Positions 55,901-63,873 of a DNA stretch of 64,000 nucleotides are shown here, in pieces; within the stretch, counting starts at the first letter, position 1; every line of letters starts with the position of its first letter. The stretch is from Bacteriovoracaceae bacterium (GTDB taxonomy: Bacteria; Bdellovibrionota; Bacteriovoracia; Bacteriovoracales; Bacteriovoracaceae). A model generated the notes under the pieces. The model was not told the origin of the DNA and ran no database searches. It saw only the letters and a list, made by a program, of their open reading frames with translations. The stretch is taken from contig CANEUH010000010.1 of NCBI GenBank assembly GCA_947441615.1, forward strand, positions 49,815 through 113,814. The letters run 5' to 3'. A program made the position numbers and the translations under genes.

Positions 55901-57614
55901 GAGTACATCTGCGAACTTTGCTAATTGCGTTTATGGGCTTAATACAGATATATCTAAGACGACGATTACTATTTGCAATAGCTCAGACTGGGCGAAATTA
56001 AGAAGTGTCGACACATCCATTGCAGGAAACGCAAAGCAAAACTTGCAACGATATGCAGAAAATTATCCCCATGTGATTGTGGATATTAGGAATCATATCC
56101 TTGCCACTGATTTCCCTCAGCTCCTTCTACCGGCCAGCACTCTTTATAATAACCGAAAACTCACCATTGCTGGAAATGGTTATATGCTAAGTGGTGGGAT
56201 TGGATCGTCTTTCCAAAGCTCGACTTATTATAATGGCCTTCTCTCAGATTCTCCTCATAATTTAGAAGTTAAATTTCAAAACCTCGGTATTTATGAACCG
56301 TCGATAAAATTACAAAATTTCGTATCATTAGATGGAAGTATGAGACATATTTTTTCCGGCCTTTTGGTGGGGGTTTTACGAAAGAGCCCTACTTCAACTC
56401 TGACGAATAGTTTTAGCGTTCAAGATGTTTGGATTGATGGTTTTTATTTTATTGGATCCACTCCCCTCAATTACCAAGGAGCTAAGTTTTTTGGAAGCCT
56501 TTATGGAACTCAATCAGGGATTGATTCCACAAACTATAGCGAAAAAAATAATGTCACACAAATCAGCAACGTTCAACTAAGCCGCCTTAAAATCCAATTA
56601 AGAGATACCACTGGTGGTAATGGAACGACCTCACAATGCAGTAATAGCAATCCAAATTTGTGTGGGGCCCAGCTTTCATTCTGTGCCCTGGGATGTGGGT
56701 TTGATCTTTTTAAGATGGAAAATATTTCTCTCAGCGGTTCCATTATTAATTCAACCATGGGGACCACAACAGGTGGGGTCATGGATGTCATGATGGTGCC
56801 TAATACTTATTTAAAAAATATTGAAAGTAACTTACACATTCAGGGAAGAAAAGCTCTCGGTTTTATGATGAGCCTTTCAAATGGATCTAGCACCACTGCC
56901 ACTCTAAGTAATATCTCGATCGCGGGAGAAATAGCAGCGACCACCATTAATCCAAGTCCTGACTCACTTTCCTATGCTTCTGGTCTTGTAGGTAGTTTTC
57001 AATTAAGTGGACCTATCCTCTTTCAAAATCTCAGGATGAAAAGCATCATCTCCTCACGCCTTGGCTCCATGTCGGGAGTGTTTAGATCTACCGGAAGTTC
57101 AAGCTCAACAGTAAGTGGTCAGACCATTAACCTTTGTACCGATGTAGCTGAGGGAGCGTCACTTCCTTCAATCACTTTTTCAAACCTTGATCTCTCTAAT
57201 ACATTTAGATGGAGCTATCAAAATACCTCTCAGATGATCACAAGCTCCCTTGGAAGACAAGATAACATCACACCGATTGTTATCGTGAATGCGAACTTTG
57301 AGGATAACCACTCCTCAGATTCAACCAATTTTAATTATCTCTCGACTCACAATTTAAATAATTGCCAGGCACCTGAAGTCTCCATTCAAGCTGCCTACTT
57401 AGGTGCTAAGAATGTGGGTTCTTGGGATGGTGGACGCACGATGAATCTTGATCAGATTTTTCCTGCCTCGAATTTAACCACCTCATCAAACGGAGTTTTC
57501 TCGACTTCAACAAACTGGAATGCACTCGATGTTTCAACTTGGATCAACAATACAGTTTCTCGTCCCTACCTTAAATCCACTCTCGCCCGCGAAGGACTCA
57601 TCAATATTCAATAA
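52956..57614 (+). CDS. Giant lipoprotein with Fn3-like modules and beta-rich C-terminal region
   Basis: A 1552-residue protein with a lipoprotein signal (MKTISTLILTLFFIVSC) and TTGAGGAGGCC upstream. Residues about 30-1000 contain a series of fibronectin type III-like modules (SSSAIVEWEPPTEDGPIAKH ... NLGDEIPYSFAVKAC; SHGSILVRWGKYDLG ... NLNPSQELKILVKAYN) with paired cysteines. Residues about 1040-1550 form a repetitive beta-rich region like that of the 716-residue lipoprotein. It would be displayed on the cell surface as an adhesin or extension. Its position directly before motA-motB suggests that it is a partner of an energised motor. Little is known of such proteins. Confidence 0.78.
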   Translation: MKTISTLILTLFFIVSCQNNEKVADLYGVDILSSNMGSFEGCLDGESIDRQSVKIFFQIPEKASELKIFRDGQIISTLYPSTAGQDGEVVDQNLREGGLYKYTCHAKINGVYKRGTNELSLKPINTFAPIFSGINSVNLKTSSSAIVEWEPPTEDGPIAKHYKVYFNAGRFIDYKKAPLLVSEKLNLVIENLGDEIPYSFAVKACTLNDICDKNTKFLTLETPDRGASTASGIMQLIPKSGRTLEVVAPWSDSNGGIYKRRLIIVRGSEGESDENAIARVKNCSIENESDGCQNVIFPFVDGIISSNLEFPIEEGVVYFIRLVDEDKQKAIVSRQDHSDIKKFITQDLTPPVFSGMLELVQPDPLKSSLKATFQAASDAEAVHLYTVMGSLNETLADPCSLNGEGIKIGRTNWKGDSALNYIEFETSDRVQVKVCLKGSDSAGNLSLGKSYKLIKTKDKTAPLFDGISRIRYLTDEISGKSSIRLSWAEAFSGQNDVYQYDVKVNILREGSIREFNYKVNKDQLSLNLETEALQLENYDVVFAAVNVCDDALIQEVNATSNSANCTSFAIDQASAREGIHKTALGIIKPPVKFDGINSLVSNSHGSILVRWGKYDLGKDFPETWAGFKVYALNKDSSKTLLKTIPCPTTGEDAQGRTLYNCQGLQTATITNLNPSQELKILVKAYNSQGDSQDIRDENARMIKVKDEVAPVIQGNISQTLTNKILTLTWPAASDTQFAWQDYLQTIPNKISYLLKRNGGSAQTLEVTQLAIDLTKLSSGIHLFQVCPKDQAQNVSTNCLSLSYEIRDNIAPELKIALVKKISSQEGIQLELELKDETTSAAQLCTDLTLEGNFKTKTYDSTRGLCVLTGLNSDANKNLEKTVRLTVYDQARNSLQKDLILKINREYMISSANWGDWNLKDSSKRYAIVIRGESILENSEVYTAQNEKLLCDQPDQKKIICFSSSYNDKSSLVIRSGDSSKTLSTSANFANCVYGLNTDISKTTITICNSSDWAKLRSVDTSIAGNAKQNLQRYAENYPHVIVDIRNHILATDFPQLLLPASTLYNNRKLTIAGNGYMLSGGIGSSFQSSTYYNGLLSDSPHNLEVKFQNLGIYEPSIKLQNFVSLDGSMRHIFSGLLVGVLRKSPTSTLTNSFSVQDVWIDGFYFIGSTPLNYQGAKFFGSLYGTQSGIDSTNYSEKNNVTQISNVQLSRLKIQLRDTTGGNGTTSQCSNSNPNLCGAQLSFCALGCGFDLFKMENISLSGSIINSTMGTTTGGVMDVMMVPNTYLKNIESNLHIQGRKALGFMMSLSNGSSTTATLSNISIAGEIAATTINPSPDSLSYASGLVGSFQLSGPILFQNLRMKSIISSRLGSMSGVFRSTGSSSSTVSGQTINLCTDVAEGASLPSITFSNLDLSNTFRWSYQNTSQMITSSLGRQDNITPIVIVNANFEDNHSSDSTNFNYLSTHNLNNCQAPEVSIQAAYLGAKNVGSWDGGRTMNLDQIFPASNLTTSSNGVFSTSTNWNALDVSTWINNTVSRPYLKSTLAREGLINIQ

Positions 57615-57625
57615 TTCAGAGGCTT

Positions 57626-57648
57626 TTCACCCCCACTCTGGGGGTGAA
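57626..57648 (+). terminator. Hairpin after the giant lipoprotein gene
   Basis: TTCACCCCC and GGGGGTGAA form a perfect 9-bp stem with a 5-nt loop, 12 nt after the stop. The T tail is poor, so read-through into motA is possible. Confidence 0.55.
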
Positions 57649-57785
57649 GTCTGCCCCCTTAACATGGCATTTGATTTCATTTTGAATACCTTCCTTCATC
57701 CAAAATCAATGACTTAAATATACGATTGCACTAAAGAAAATCCCTCCCCAATATCTGGACATTGAATTAATCACTGGAGGAAATA

Positions 57786-58559
57786 ATGAAACTTCACCCT
57801 ATCTTTGGACTTACATTAGCGATTGCTTTGGTTATTTGGGCCATTCTTCAAGAGATGTCGAACCCCATGGTCTTTTTAAATTTACATGGTATTGCCATCG
57901 TCGCAGGTGGGACAGTGTGTGTGGCGATCATTATTTTTTCTTTTAAAAACCTCGCCAACTTATCCAGAGTTCTTTTTCGAACCATAAGAGGTGATATACA
58001 AAAAGAAAATCAGCAGCTGATTCTAGTCATGGCCGAGATATCTGAGAAAAACCATAAAGGTGAAAAGCCCCAGGCCAGTGAAAAATTTAAGAAAGCATTT
58101 TTCCATGAGGCGATTTCTTTACTTAATGATGAGACCCTCTCTCTTGAGGATTTAGAATCAGTTCTCATGAAACGACTCGATGTTCAACATGAACTGTATA
58201 GAAAAGAAAATAATTCATTCAAATTATTAAGTAAATTCCCTCCGGCCTTTGGTCTCATTGGGGCCACCATGGGGATGATTGCTTTACTCCAAGGCCTAGG
58301 TGGAGAGGATAGCTTTAGTAAACTTGGGCCGGCGATGTCAGTCGCCTTAACGGCCACTTTCTGGGGACTCTTTTTAACAAATTTTATACTTCTTCCCTTA
58401 GGAGAAAATCTTGGTCACGCTTCAGATCTAGATCTTCGCCAGAGAAGAATCATCATGGATGGGGTTTTACTTATCAGACAGAAGAAACACCCCATCGTGG
58501 TGAAAGAATTTTTGCAAAGCTATGTTGCACCAGGTGAAAGATATAAGGAGGCCGCATGA
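57786..58559 (+). CDS. motA: MotA-like stator protein
   Basis: A 257-residue inner-membrane protein with TGGAGG before the ATG. It has the MotA/ExbB-like layout: two N-terminal helices (ending in the G-G-T segment HGIAIVAGGTVCVAIIIFSF), a cytoplasmic domain, and two C-terminal helices (PPAFGLIGATMGMIALLQGL and G-P-A-M-S-V-A-L-T-A-T-F-W-G). The conserved Pro of helix 3 and the G-A-M-G-M motif are as in MotA. It conducts ions with MotB to turn or move a FliG-like partner. It overlaps motB by 4 nt. Confidence 0.92.
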   Translation: MKLHPIFGLTLAIALVIWAILQEMSNPMVFLNLHGIAIVAGGTVCVAIIIFSFKNLANLSRVLFRTIRGDIQKENQQLILVMAEISEKNHKGEKPQASEKFKKAFFHEAISLLNDETLSLEDLESVLMKRLDVQHELYRKENNSFKLLSKFPPAFGLIGATMGMIALLQGLGGEDSFSKLGPAMSVALTATFWGLFLTNFILLPLGENLGHASDLDLRQRRIIMDGVLLIRQKKHPIVVKEFLQSYVAPGERYKEAA

Positions 58560-59242
58560 ACCATTCAAATTACAATGAACATGAGGAAGATGGTGAAAGT
58601 AACTGGCTTGTATCCTATGCTGACCTCATGACCCTTTTATGGGGCTTTTTTGTGATCCTGGCCTCACTTTCAAAACCAGATGCTTCAAAGATTGAAAAGA
58701 TGAAGGAGCAAACCGCCAAGGCGATGGGTGGGAATTATTCTCACCCCTATAATCAGTTATCAGATGACCTCAAGAGTGTGGTTAAAAGGCTAGAACTGGA
58801 ACAATTCGCCCAGGTTGAGAAACTCGTTGATGGTATTCAGATCTCGATTGAATCAACCTATTTCTTCAACAGTGCTGAAGCCTATCTCCTACCGGATGCC
58901 AAGAATGTCCTTGGGCAGATTTCAAAAGCTCTTGTTCCCTACAGTAAAAATAATCTCGTTTATATTGAAGGCCATACGGATGATCTGCCAATCCATAATT
59001 TAAAATTCAAAAACAATTGGGAACTATCCTCCAAGAGGGCCACAGAGGTTCTAGAACTTTTCGTCCAGCATGGTATCACCGAAAAGAATCTAAGGCCTAT
59101 TGGTTTAGCAGATACTCAACCAATAGCCCCCATCCAAGAAGGGCGTGGGGTCGCAAGTGATTTGAGAGCAAAAAACAGAAGAGTCGTCATCAGACTTGAG
59201 AAAATAATCGACTTTAAGGATCAAAGTGTGGAAAAGAAATAA
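58556..59242 (+). CDS. motB: MotB-like stator protein with OmpA/MotB peptidoglycan-binding domain
   Basis: A 228-residue protein. The single transmembrane helix contains the ion-carrying Asp in W-L-V-S-YADLMTLLWGFFVILASL. Residues about 85-220 are an OmpA-C domain (IEGHTDDLPIHN, then a NWELSSKRATEVLELF segment, RRVVIRLEK), which anchors the stator to peptidoglycan. Length is shorter than many MotB proteins. It is coupled to motA by ATGA. Its 3' end overlaps the convergent outer-membrane gene by 22 bp. Confidence 0.92.
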   Translation: MNHSNYNEHEEDGESNWLVSYADLMTLLWGFFVILASLSKPDASKIEKMKEQTAKAMGGNYSHPYNQLSDDLKSVVKRLELEQFAQVEKLVDGIQISIESTYFFNSAEAYLLPDAKNVLGQISKALVPYSKNNLVYIEGHTDDLPIHNLKFKNNWELSSKRATEVLELFVQHGITEKNLRPIGLADTQPIAPIQEGRGVASDLRAKNRRVVIRLEKIIDFKDQSVEKK

Positions 59243-59832
59243 TTGATACCGAAATAAACAATAAGTCCTCTTGCTACGATTCGATCATCAGTCGAAGAAA
59301 AAGTAAGAGGGCTATAGGATAATTCAGCACTATAGTTAAATATGGGATTAATGGTTAATTCATATCCACCCATCAGAGAGATATTATAGTACTGACCTTC
59401 TAGCTCGTATTCACCTAATTGAGTCGGATTAGTCCCAAGTGAATAATGATAACGTCTGAATTCGGCTCCTAAATAAGTATTATGCTTTGGCATTTGCTTA
59501 AATTCGAGGAGCTCTTTTTTAATTAAGAGTGGCTTGGCCGCCCCTGAGATATAGTATCGTCCAAAGAAACGTAATCCCCATAAATCTAAATTTCCAGAAG
59601 AATAATAAAGATCAAATCCCGTACCAAGCATTAACTTTTGATCAACAGCATAGAGATAGGAGACATCAGGGGCAAAAACATAAGTTTTTGATCCCCTAGC
59701 ATCGCGAATGGTTTCATTCTGTGAAGTCCCCTCAAACTGGGCCACCCCAAAGCGCAGGCCCAAGCGTGAATCTGACCACGAGCGAGGAACCAATAAAAAC
59801 GCTAAAAGCCAGGTAAAAGAGAGAAATTTCAT
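59221..59832 (-). CDS. Outer-membrane beta-barrel protein
   Basis: About 203 residues from the ATG at 59832 with signal peptide MKFLSFTWLLAFLLVPRSWS; a longer frame from 59928 lacks a site. The mature sequence has alternating hydrophobic/aromatic strands (SRLGLRFGVAQFEG, KLMLGTGFDLYYSSGNLDLW, EYELEGQYYNISLMGGYELT) and ends in Y-F-F-S-T-L, consistent with an eight-strand barrel. It is on the opposite strand to motAB but is embedded in the cluster. It may give the machine an outer-membrane contact, or be unrelated. Confidence 0.7.
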   Translation of the reverse strand: MKFLSFTWLLAFLLVPRSWSDSRLGLRFGVAQFEGTSQNETIRDARGSKTYVFAPDVSYLYAVDQKLMLGTGFDLYYSSGNLDLWGLRFFGRYYISGAAKPLLIKKELLEFKQMPKHNTYLGAEFRRYHYSLGTNPTQLGEYELEGQYYNISLMGGYELTINPIFNYSAELSYSPLTFSSTDDRIVARGLIVYFGINYFFSTL

Positions 59833-60048
59833 AAACTTAGCATACCACCCACCCCATCTTATTAAAAGTGTATTTTTCTTATTACAAAGACCACCTTGAG
59901 CCATTTTGCCAAATAAAAGGTGCAACAAGAGGGTTCTTCAAAAGGCGGTTCTTGGACTCCCGATTGTAGTATTGAGCACTTAAAAAATTACCTTCATAAA
60001 TTGAAATCCCCTCTGATCATGCAAGAAATAAAATAAACGGAGGGAAAG

Positions 60049-60663
60049 ATGAAAAGTTTAATAAGTTCAATACTCATAGCATGTCTCAAGTTTATGATCA
60101 TGCCTTCATGCTCAACCATGAATCAAAATCTGGGGTACAAAATACAATCGGAAATTAATGAAATCAGTATCTACAATTCACATGGAGACTTTATTGGGAA
60201 GACCCCCCTTGAACTGAATCAAGAACAAATGCGAACACTTCGCGTGGGTGAGAATCACTTTCAATTCTATGCTAAAAAAGAAGGATTTGTTGATGGACAA
60301 TATAGTCTTGTCTTACTTTCACCTACATCAATAAAAATCTCCCTCTCCCCCTTAAGACAAGAGCATTTCAACCAATGGATTCTCAAAAGTTACTCGAAGG
60401 AAACAAATAAAATGATCAAAGAGATCTTAGAAATTCAGTCCATGGTCTTTGCGTCTGATCGCTCACTCCTTGAAGTTAAAATAGCTCAATTTAATCAAAC
60501 TTATCAAAATGTAGCTCCGGCCTACACCATCCAAGGAAGTGTCTACCTTCGGGATGGGAAAAATACAGAAGCAAGACAAAGTCTTGATCGTGCACTGTCT
60601 ATTGATCCAGATGATCACACGGCCAAAAGATTAGTTGAAGAAATCGAGAGGGGGAACAAATGA
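60049..60663 (+). CDS. Lipoprotein with PEGA-like and TPR-like regions
   Basis: A 204-residue protein with CGGAGGGAAAG before the ATG. The signal ends at the lipobox MPSC (about residue 21). Residues 35-100 resemble a PEGA domain (ISIYNSHGDFIGKTPLELNQ ... EGFVDGQYSLVL), a small beta-module often found in envelope machines. Residues about 150-200 look like a TPR pair (QGSVYLRDGKNTEARQSLDR-A-L-S-I-D-P-D-D). It overlaps the next gene by 4 nt (ATGA), so it is produced with the FliF-FliG-like protein and may link that machine to the outer membrane. Confidence 0.72.
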   Translation: MKSLISSILIACLKFMIMPSCSTMNQNLGYKIQSEINEISIYNSHGDFIGKTPLELNQEQMRTLRVGENHFQFYAKKEGFVDGQYSLVLLSPTSIKISLSPLRQEHFNQWILKSYSKETNKMIKEILEIQSMVFASDRSLLEVKIAQFNQTYQNVAPAYTIQGSVYLRDGKNTEARQSLDRALSIDPDDHTAKRLVEEIERGNK

Positions 60664-62309
60664 ATTCAATCATCCTTTTCTTACTTATGACTTGTGCCTG
60701 GGCCGAATTACCCATCGATCGACCGATGTTTGAATTTGAAAAAAATCTAAAAAATGAGATTCAGCTCAGTTTAGAACGATTTTATGAAGGGAAAGTCCAA
60801 GTGAGTGTGTTTTTAACCATTAAATCAGTAGACGTGTCTGAAAAGAGTGTGAGTCAGACTCTGGATATTGGTTATATGCCAACTCCAGTCGTCGTTAAAT
60901 CAAAAAATGGTATCCAGGGAAAAATGATTCAAAGGATTGATGTTCACACTTTCATTCACAAATCTGAAAACGAGACTGAAAAACAGGATATCCTTAATAT
61001 TATTCGATCAGCAACGATGCCGTACCAGGCACAAATCAATGTGAGCTTCAAGGTGAGAGCCATTACTCAAAAGCCTGAAACCAAGAAGTCTGTCATTGAA
61101 CCTACCATCATGGAAAAGTTTCAAAAAAAACTCATAGAAGAAAGTGGCCGTTTTTATGACTTGTTACAAGTCGTGTTGGTCCTTTTATTTATAGGTTTGA
61201 CGGTTCTTGTCATCCCTCATCAAATTAAGTCAATTTTAAAAGCATTTTTTGAAAACAAAGGCCTGAACCAGATAGCGTTAAACCAACTTAATCAAAAACC
61301 AGAAAGAGCCACAGAAGCTTTAATTGTTCTTAATCAGTCTCATTTTATGTCATTTAAAGAAGTCATGTTCAACTTTCCAAAGTCCTTTCGTCAATACTTC
61401 CTTAATTCTGATCAGGAAGAAAAAAACATGCTCATAGATGCCATCTCTTTACTTACCCCCAATGAATTGCAAAAGATCAAACCCTTTATTCATGATCTCC
61501 TGGGCGAAGTTGAATCCCATGCCTTTAACCAAATTGACTTTAAGAATCTTAATTATTGGTTAGAGAAAGTAGCGAGATCTATCATCATCAGAGACACTGT
61601 CGATAGAAAGCTTCTTGAGGACTTTATACCAAGCAAAGATTTTGAACGAATAACAGTGCTTAACTTTGATGACATGATGAGAATTGGTCGCAAGCTCAAT
61701 AATCCATCAGTTTGGACAGTTCTCTCTCTTTCAAGAGGAGCTGATGAATCCGCCAAGATTTTATCCGAATTACATCATGAGATGAGATTAAAAATAATAA
61801 GTAATCCTGATTTTGATCTTGAGCTCATCAACCAAGCCGTGGGTGATATTATGAATGAAATCGCGGGAGGTAGTTCAAAAGGAATCTCAAAAATCTCTAC
61901 TGAAATTATTCAATCTTTTAGCCTCATGCTTGAATCTAAATCAGATGATGAAGCTCACATTATTCTTGAAGCCATAAAAGAATCCGACCTTAAACTTTTT
62001 GAGAATTTAAATCGTCTCTACTGGCCTGTTAACAAAATCACCTCACTGGAGTTTAATTTTGTAAAAAATTTATTTAATGAGCTTGATATTAAAGAGAAAA
62101 CGTCACTTTTTATTGGTGTCAATAGTGAGATCAGAGATATCTTTTTAAAATCAGCTGATAAAAAGCTCCAAATCATTCTCGTGGATGCATTTGAAAAGCA
62201 ACAAAATCAACCATCTCTTGAAGTAAAAAAACAATCTCAAGTGTCTGCAAGAAATTTCATTAAGAGATGCCAAAAGTTGACTATCGACTCATCAGCAGTA
62301 GCCGCATGA
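60660..62309 (+). CDS. FliF-FliG-like fusion protein (periplasmic/membrane FliF part plus cytoplasmic FliG part)
   Basis: A 549-residue protein with a signal peptide (MNSIILFLLMTCAWA, residues 1-15). Residues 30-137 resemble the ring-building C-terminal periplasmic part of FliF (IQRIDVHTFI, then EKQDILNIIRSATMPYQAQI). A transmembrane helix follows at about 164-186 (FYDLLQVVLVLLFIGLTVLV). The cytoplasmic part is helical. Residues about 325-400 (FDDMMRIGRKLNNPSVWTVL ... HHEMRLKIISN) and 440-545 (LKLFENLNRLYWPVNKITSL ... EIRDIFLKSADKKLQIILVD) follow the FliG pattern F-E-D-L-x-x-L-D ... A-S-E-E-V-K-E-x-x-L-x-N-M-S. In flagella FliF and FliG are separate genes; here they are joined, lacking most of the FliF N-terminus. 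Family resemblance is by eye. Confidence 0.6.
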   Translation: MNSIILFLLMTCAWAELPIDRPMFEFEKNLKNEIQLSLERFYEGKVQVSVFLTIKSVDVSEKSVSQTLDIGYMPTPVVVKSKNGIQGKMIQRIDVHTFIHKSENETEKQDILNIIRSATMPYQAQINVSFKVRAITQKPETKKSVIEPTIMEKFQKKLIEESGRFYDLLQVVLVLLFIGLTVLVIPHQIKSILKAFFENKGLNQIALNQLNQKPERATEALIVLNQSHFMSFKEVMFNFPKSFRQYFLNSDQEEKNMLIDAISLLTPNELQKIKPFIHDLLGEVESHAFNQIDFKNLNYWLEKVARSIIIRDTVDRKLLEDFIPSKDFERITVLNFDDMMRIGRKLNNPSVWTVLSLSRGADESAKILSELHHEMRLKIISNPDFDLELINQAVGDIMNEIAGGSSKGISKISTEIIQSFSLMLESKSDDEAHIILEAIKESDLKLFENLNRLYWPVNKITSLEFNFVKNLFNELDIKEKTSLFIGVNSEIRDIFLKSADKKLQIILVDAFEKQQNQPSLEVKKQSQVSARNFIKRCQKLTIDSSAVAA

Positions 62310-62318
62310 GACTTCTTG

Positions 62319-62354
62319 GTTTTGTGTTAAGGATAATAAACCTTAACACAAAAC
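62319..62354. terminator. 14-bp perfect hairpin after the FliF-FliG-like gene
   Basis: GTTTTGTGTTAAGG and CCTTAACACAAAAC pair perfectly around an 8-nt loop. Neither side has a strong T tail. It separates the cluster from the convergent transposase remnant. Confidence 0.65.
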
Positions 62355-62375
62355 TGCTTTGGCCCCCAAATAAGG

Positions 62376-62813
62376 CTACCCGTTGTTTATCGCTAAACGA
62401 TACTCCACTGGACTTTTCATGCTAAGGGCCGAGTGGGGAGCATTTTGATTGTAATCCATAAACCAATCTCTGAACATTCTCATCACATTTTCTGCTTTGT
62501 CACAGTCATTCACTTAAACGTAATCTCTTTTCATCGTATTCACAAAGGCTTCTGACATTCCGTTGCTTTCGAGACTATAGGGCGCCGTGAAGCAGGAATT
62601 TAAGTTGAGCTGTCTCGCTAATTCTTGAACGTTATAGGCCCTGTAAATCGATCCTCGATCCGATAAAAACTCAATCTGCCTGCTCGCTCTGTGCTCTCCA
62701 AATCTCTTTTCTACAGATGAGATCATCAGCGACTGAATATTTTCAGCATTAAGATGTTTTGAGCTTGCCACATAAGAGATAGCCTTCAAATTGGGGTCAC
62801 GAACACTTACGTT
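62376..62813 (-). pseudogene. IS3-family transposase (OrfB) remnant
   Basis: On the minus strand, the rve integrase core tail is visible: IEFLSDRGSIYRAYNVQELA, then NSCFTAPYSLESNGMSEAFV followed by N-T-M-K-R-D-Y-V. A TAA stop follows in frame, but the coding sense continues with CDKAENVMRMFRDWFMDYNQ and ends H-S-A-L-S-M-K-S-P-V-E-Y. The N-terminal half of the transposase is absent and the frame begins after a stop without ATG. The D and E of the DDE core survive, but the gene is clearly inactive. It is most like IS2-type IS3 members. Confidence 0.85.
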
Positions 62814-63047
62814 TTAGTAATTGAATCAGAAACTAGTCCGTTCATTAAAACAAGAAAGTCAAATATGCCAAAATTTCATTCATTTATTTAATACTCAGTT
62901 GCCGTGAAAATGGTGACTTCTATTCTATATATATTGTTAAGACATTGAAAAAAGATCGATTTAATAAGATTTTTAAAAAATATAATGATGCATTTAAATC
63001 CCTTCTTAGGATTCAACCAAGGAACAAACAACAACGGAGGAGTTTCT

Positions 63048-63470
63048 ATGAAGAACGTCATTTTAACAATTTCTCTACTTATCATTTCTTCTCATTCATT
63101 TGCCGGCAGTGTGTGCACACATGATGACTTTGTTCGGGCGTTTCCTACAGTAGCGGCCCATCTCGGAAATTGCCCAGCAGATAGCGTAGGAGGGCAAACA
63201 TCTTCATGTGTTCATAATGGACAAGTCTTTAATTTTTACTGCTCAAACTCTGGAAATTGGAGTGTTCCATGGGGGGATATTCTAGTTAGTCTCGATGATA
63301 GCGCTATATCCAATAAAGTTGTTGATGAAGCAGACTCTGACAAGTTTGAGGTTTCTGAAGAGGAAATCTTAGGTGCTACGACAGAAGATATACCATGCCG
63401 TCCGCCTAGGTCAACAAATGGTGTACCAATGTTTCCAAAAAGTTATATTACCAATTGTGGACATTATTAA
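63048..63470 (+). CDS. Secreted cysteine-containing small protein
   Basis: A 140-residue protein; the ATG at 63048 follows GGAGGAG, so the longer frame from 62985 is not used. Signal peptide MKNVILTISLLIISSHSFAG. The mature protein has six cysteines (VCTHDDF, NCPADSV, SCVHNGQ, FYCSNSG, IPCRPPR, NCGHY), likely disulfide-paired, and an acidic middle. It may be a small exported effector or inhibitor. A clear terminator follows. No family recognised. Confidence 0.68.
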   Translation: MKNVILTISLLIISSHSFAGSVCTHDDFVRAFPTVAAHLGNCPADSVGGQTSSCVHNGQVFNFYCSNSGNWSVPWGDILVSLDDSAISNKVVDEADSDKFEVSEEEILGATTEDIPCRPPRSTNGVPMFPKSYITNCGHY

Positions 63471-63500
63471 TATGTCTCGTTTTTGATGTGGTACTTAAGT

Positions 63501-63524
63501 GCCCCACCTCGGTGGGGCTTTTCT
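63501..63524 (+). terminator. Intrinsic terminator
   Basis: GCCCCAC and GTGGGGC form a stem with a CTCG loop, followed by TTTTCTT, 30 nt after the stop of the cysteine-rich secreted protein. Confidence 0.85.
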
Positions 63525-63525
63525 T

Positions 63526-63873
63526 ATAAAAATATTTGAAAAAGCGGATGCCTTCGTATTTTCTCCACGAATTCCATTTCACTGAGCGCATGACGGATAT
63601 GAAAGTAAACGACATCTTAAAATAGCGATCAATTTCTAGGGGCATGGACATCACACCCCTTTTTTTTGCCTTTTCCCAAGGCATACCTACAACCTCTTTT
63701 AAAAGGGCAGGAATCAACTAAGAAGTTTGATGATCTAGTGAGTGATACCTCTCAAACTCTTTCGCCCCTGGATGCTTTTTTTAGAGGAAGTGTTATTACA
63801 CCCTCCAAAAATAAAAAAGATCAAATTAGATATAAAGCCTGTGAAGATTTTAAACTGGACTGAGCCCTTTGGA
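63526..63873. other. Unassigned 350-bp stretch before the terminal insertion sequence
   Basis: Only broken frames are seen. On the minus strand GMPWEKAKKRGVMSMPLEID joins, after a 1-nt shift, to DVVYFHIRHALSEMEFVEKI, which looks protein-like, so this may be a decayed gene. An 8-bp T run (63660-63667) lies inside it. The likely insertion sequence end is near 63861. Confidence 0.25.

Noticed and set aside
57786..59242. MotAB as ZorA/ZorB of a Zorya defence system
   Set aside because: The MotA-like protein is 257 residues without the long C-terminal tail of ZorA, no ZorC/ZorD-type helicase or nuclease genes follow, and the neighbours are envelope proteins.
63448..63717. An 89-residue minus-strand frame
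   Set aside because: It crosses the terminator of the upstream gene, and the better protein-like segments within it lie in different frames. At best it is part of a decayed gene, so it is listed only as an unassigned stretch.
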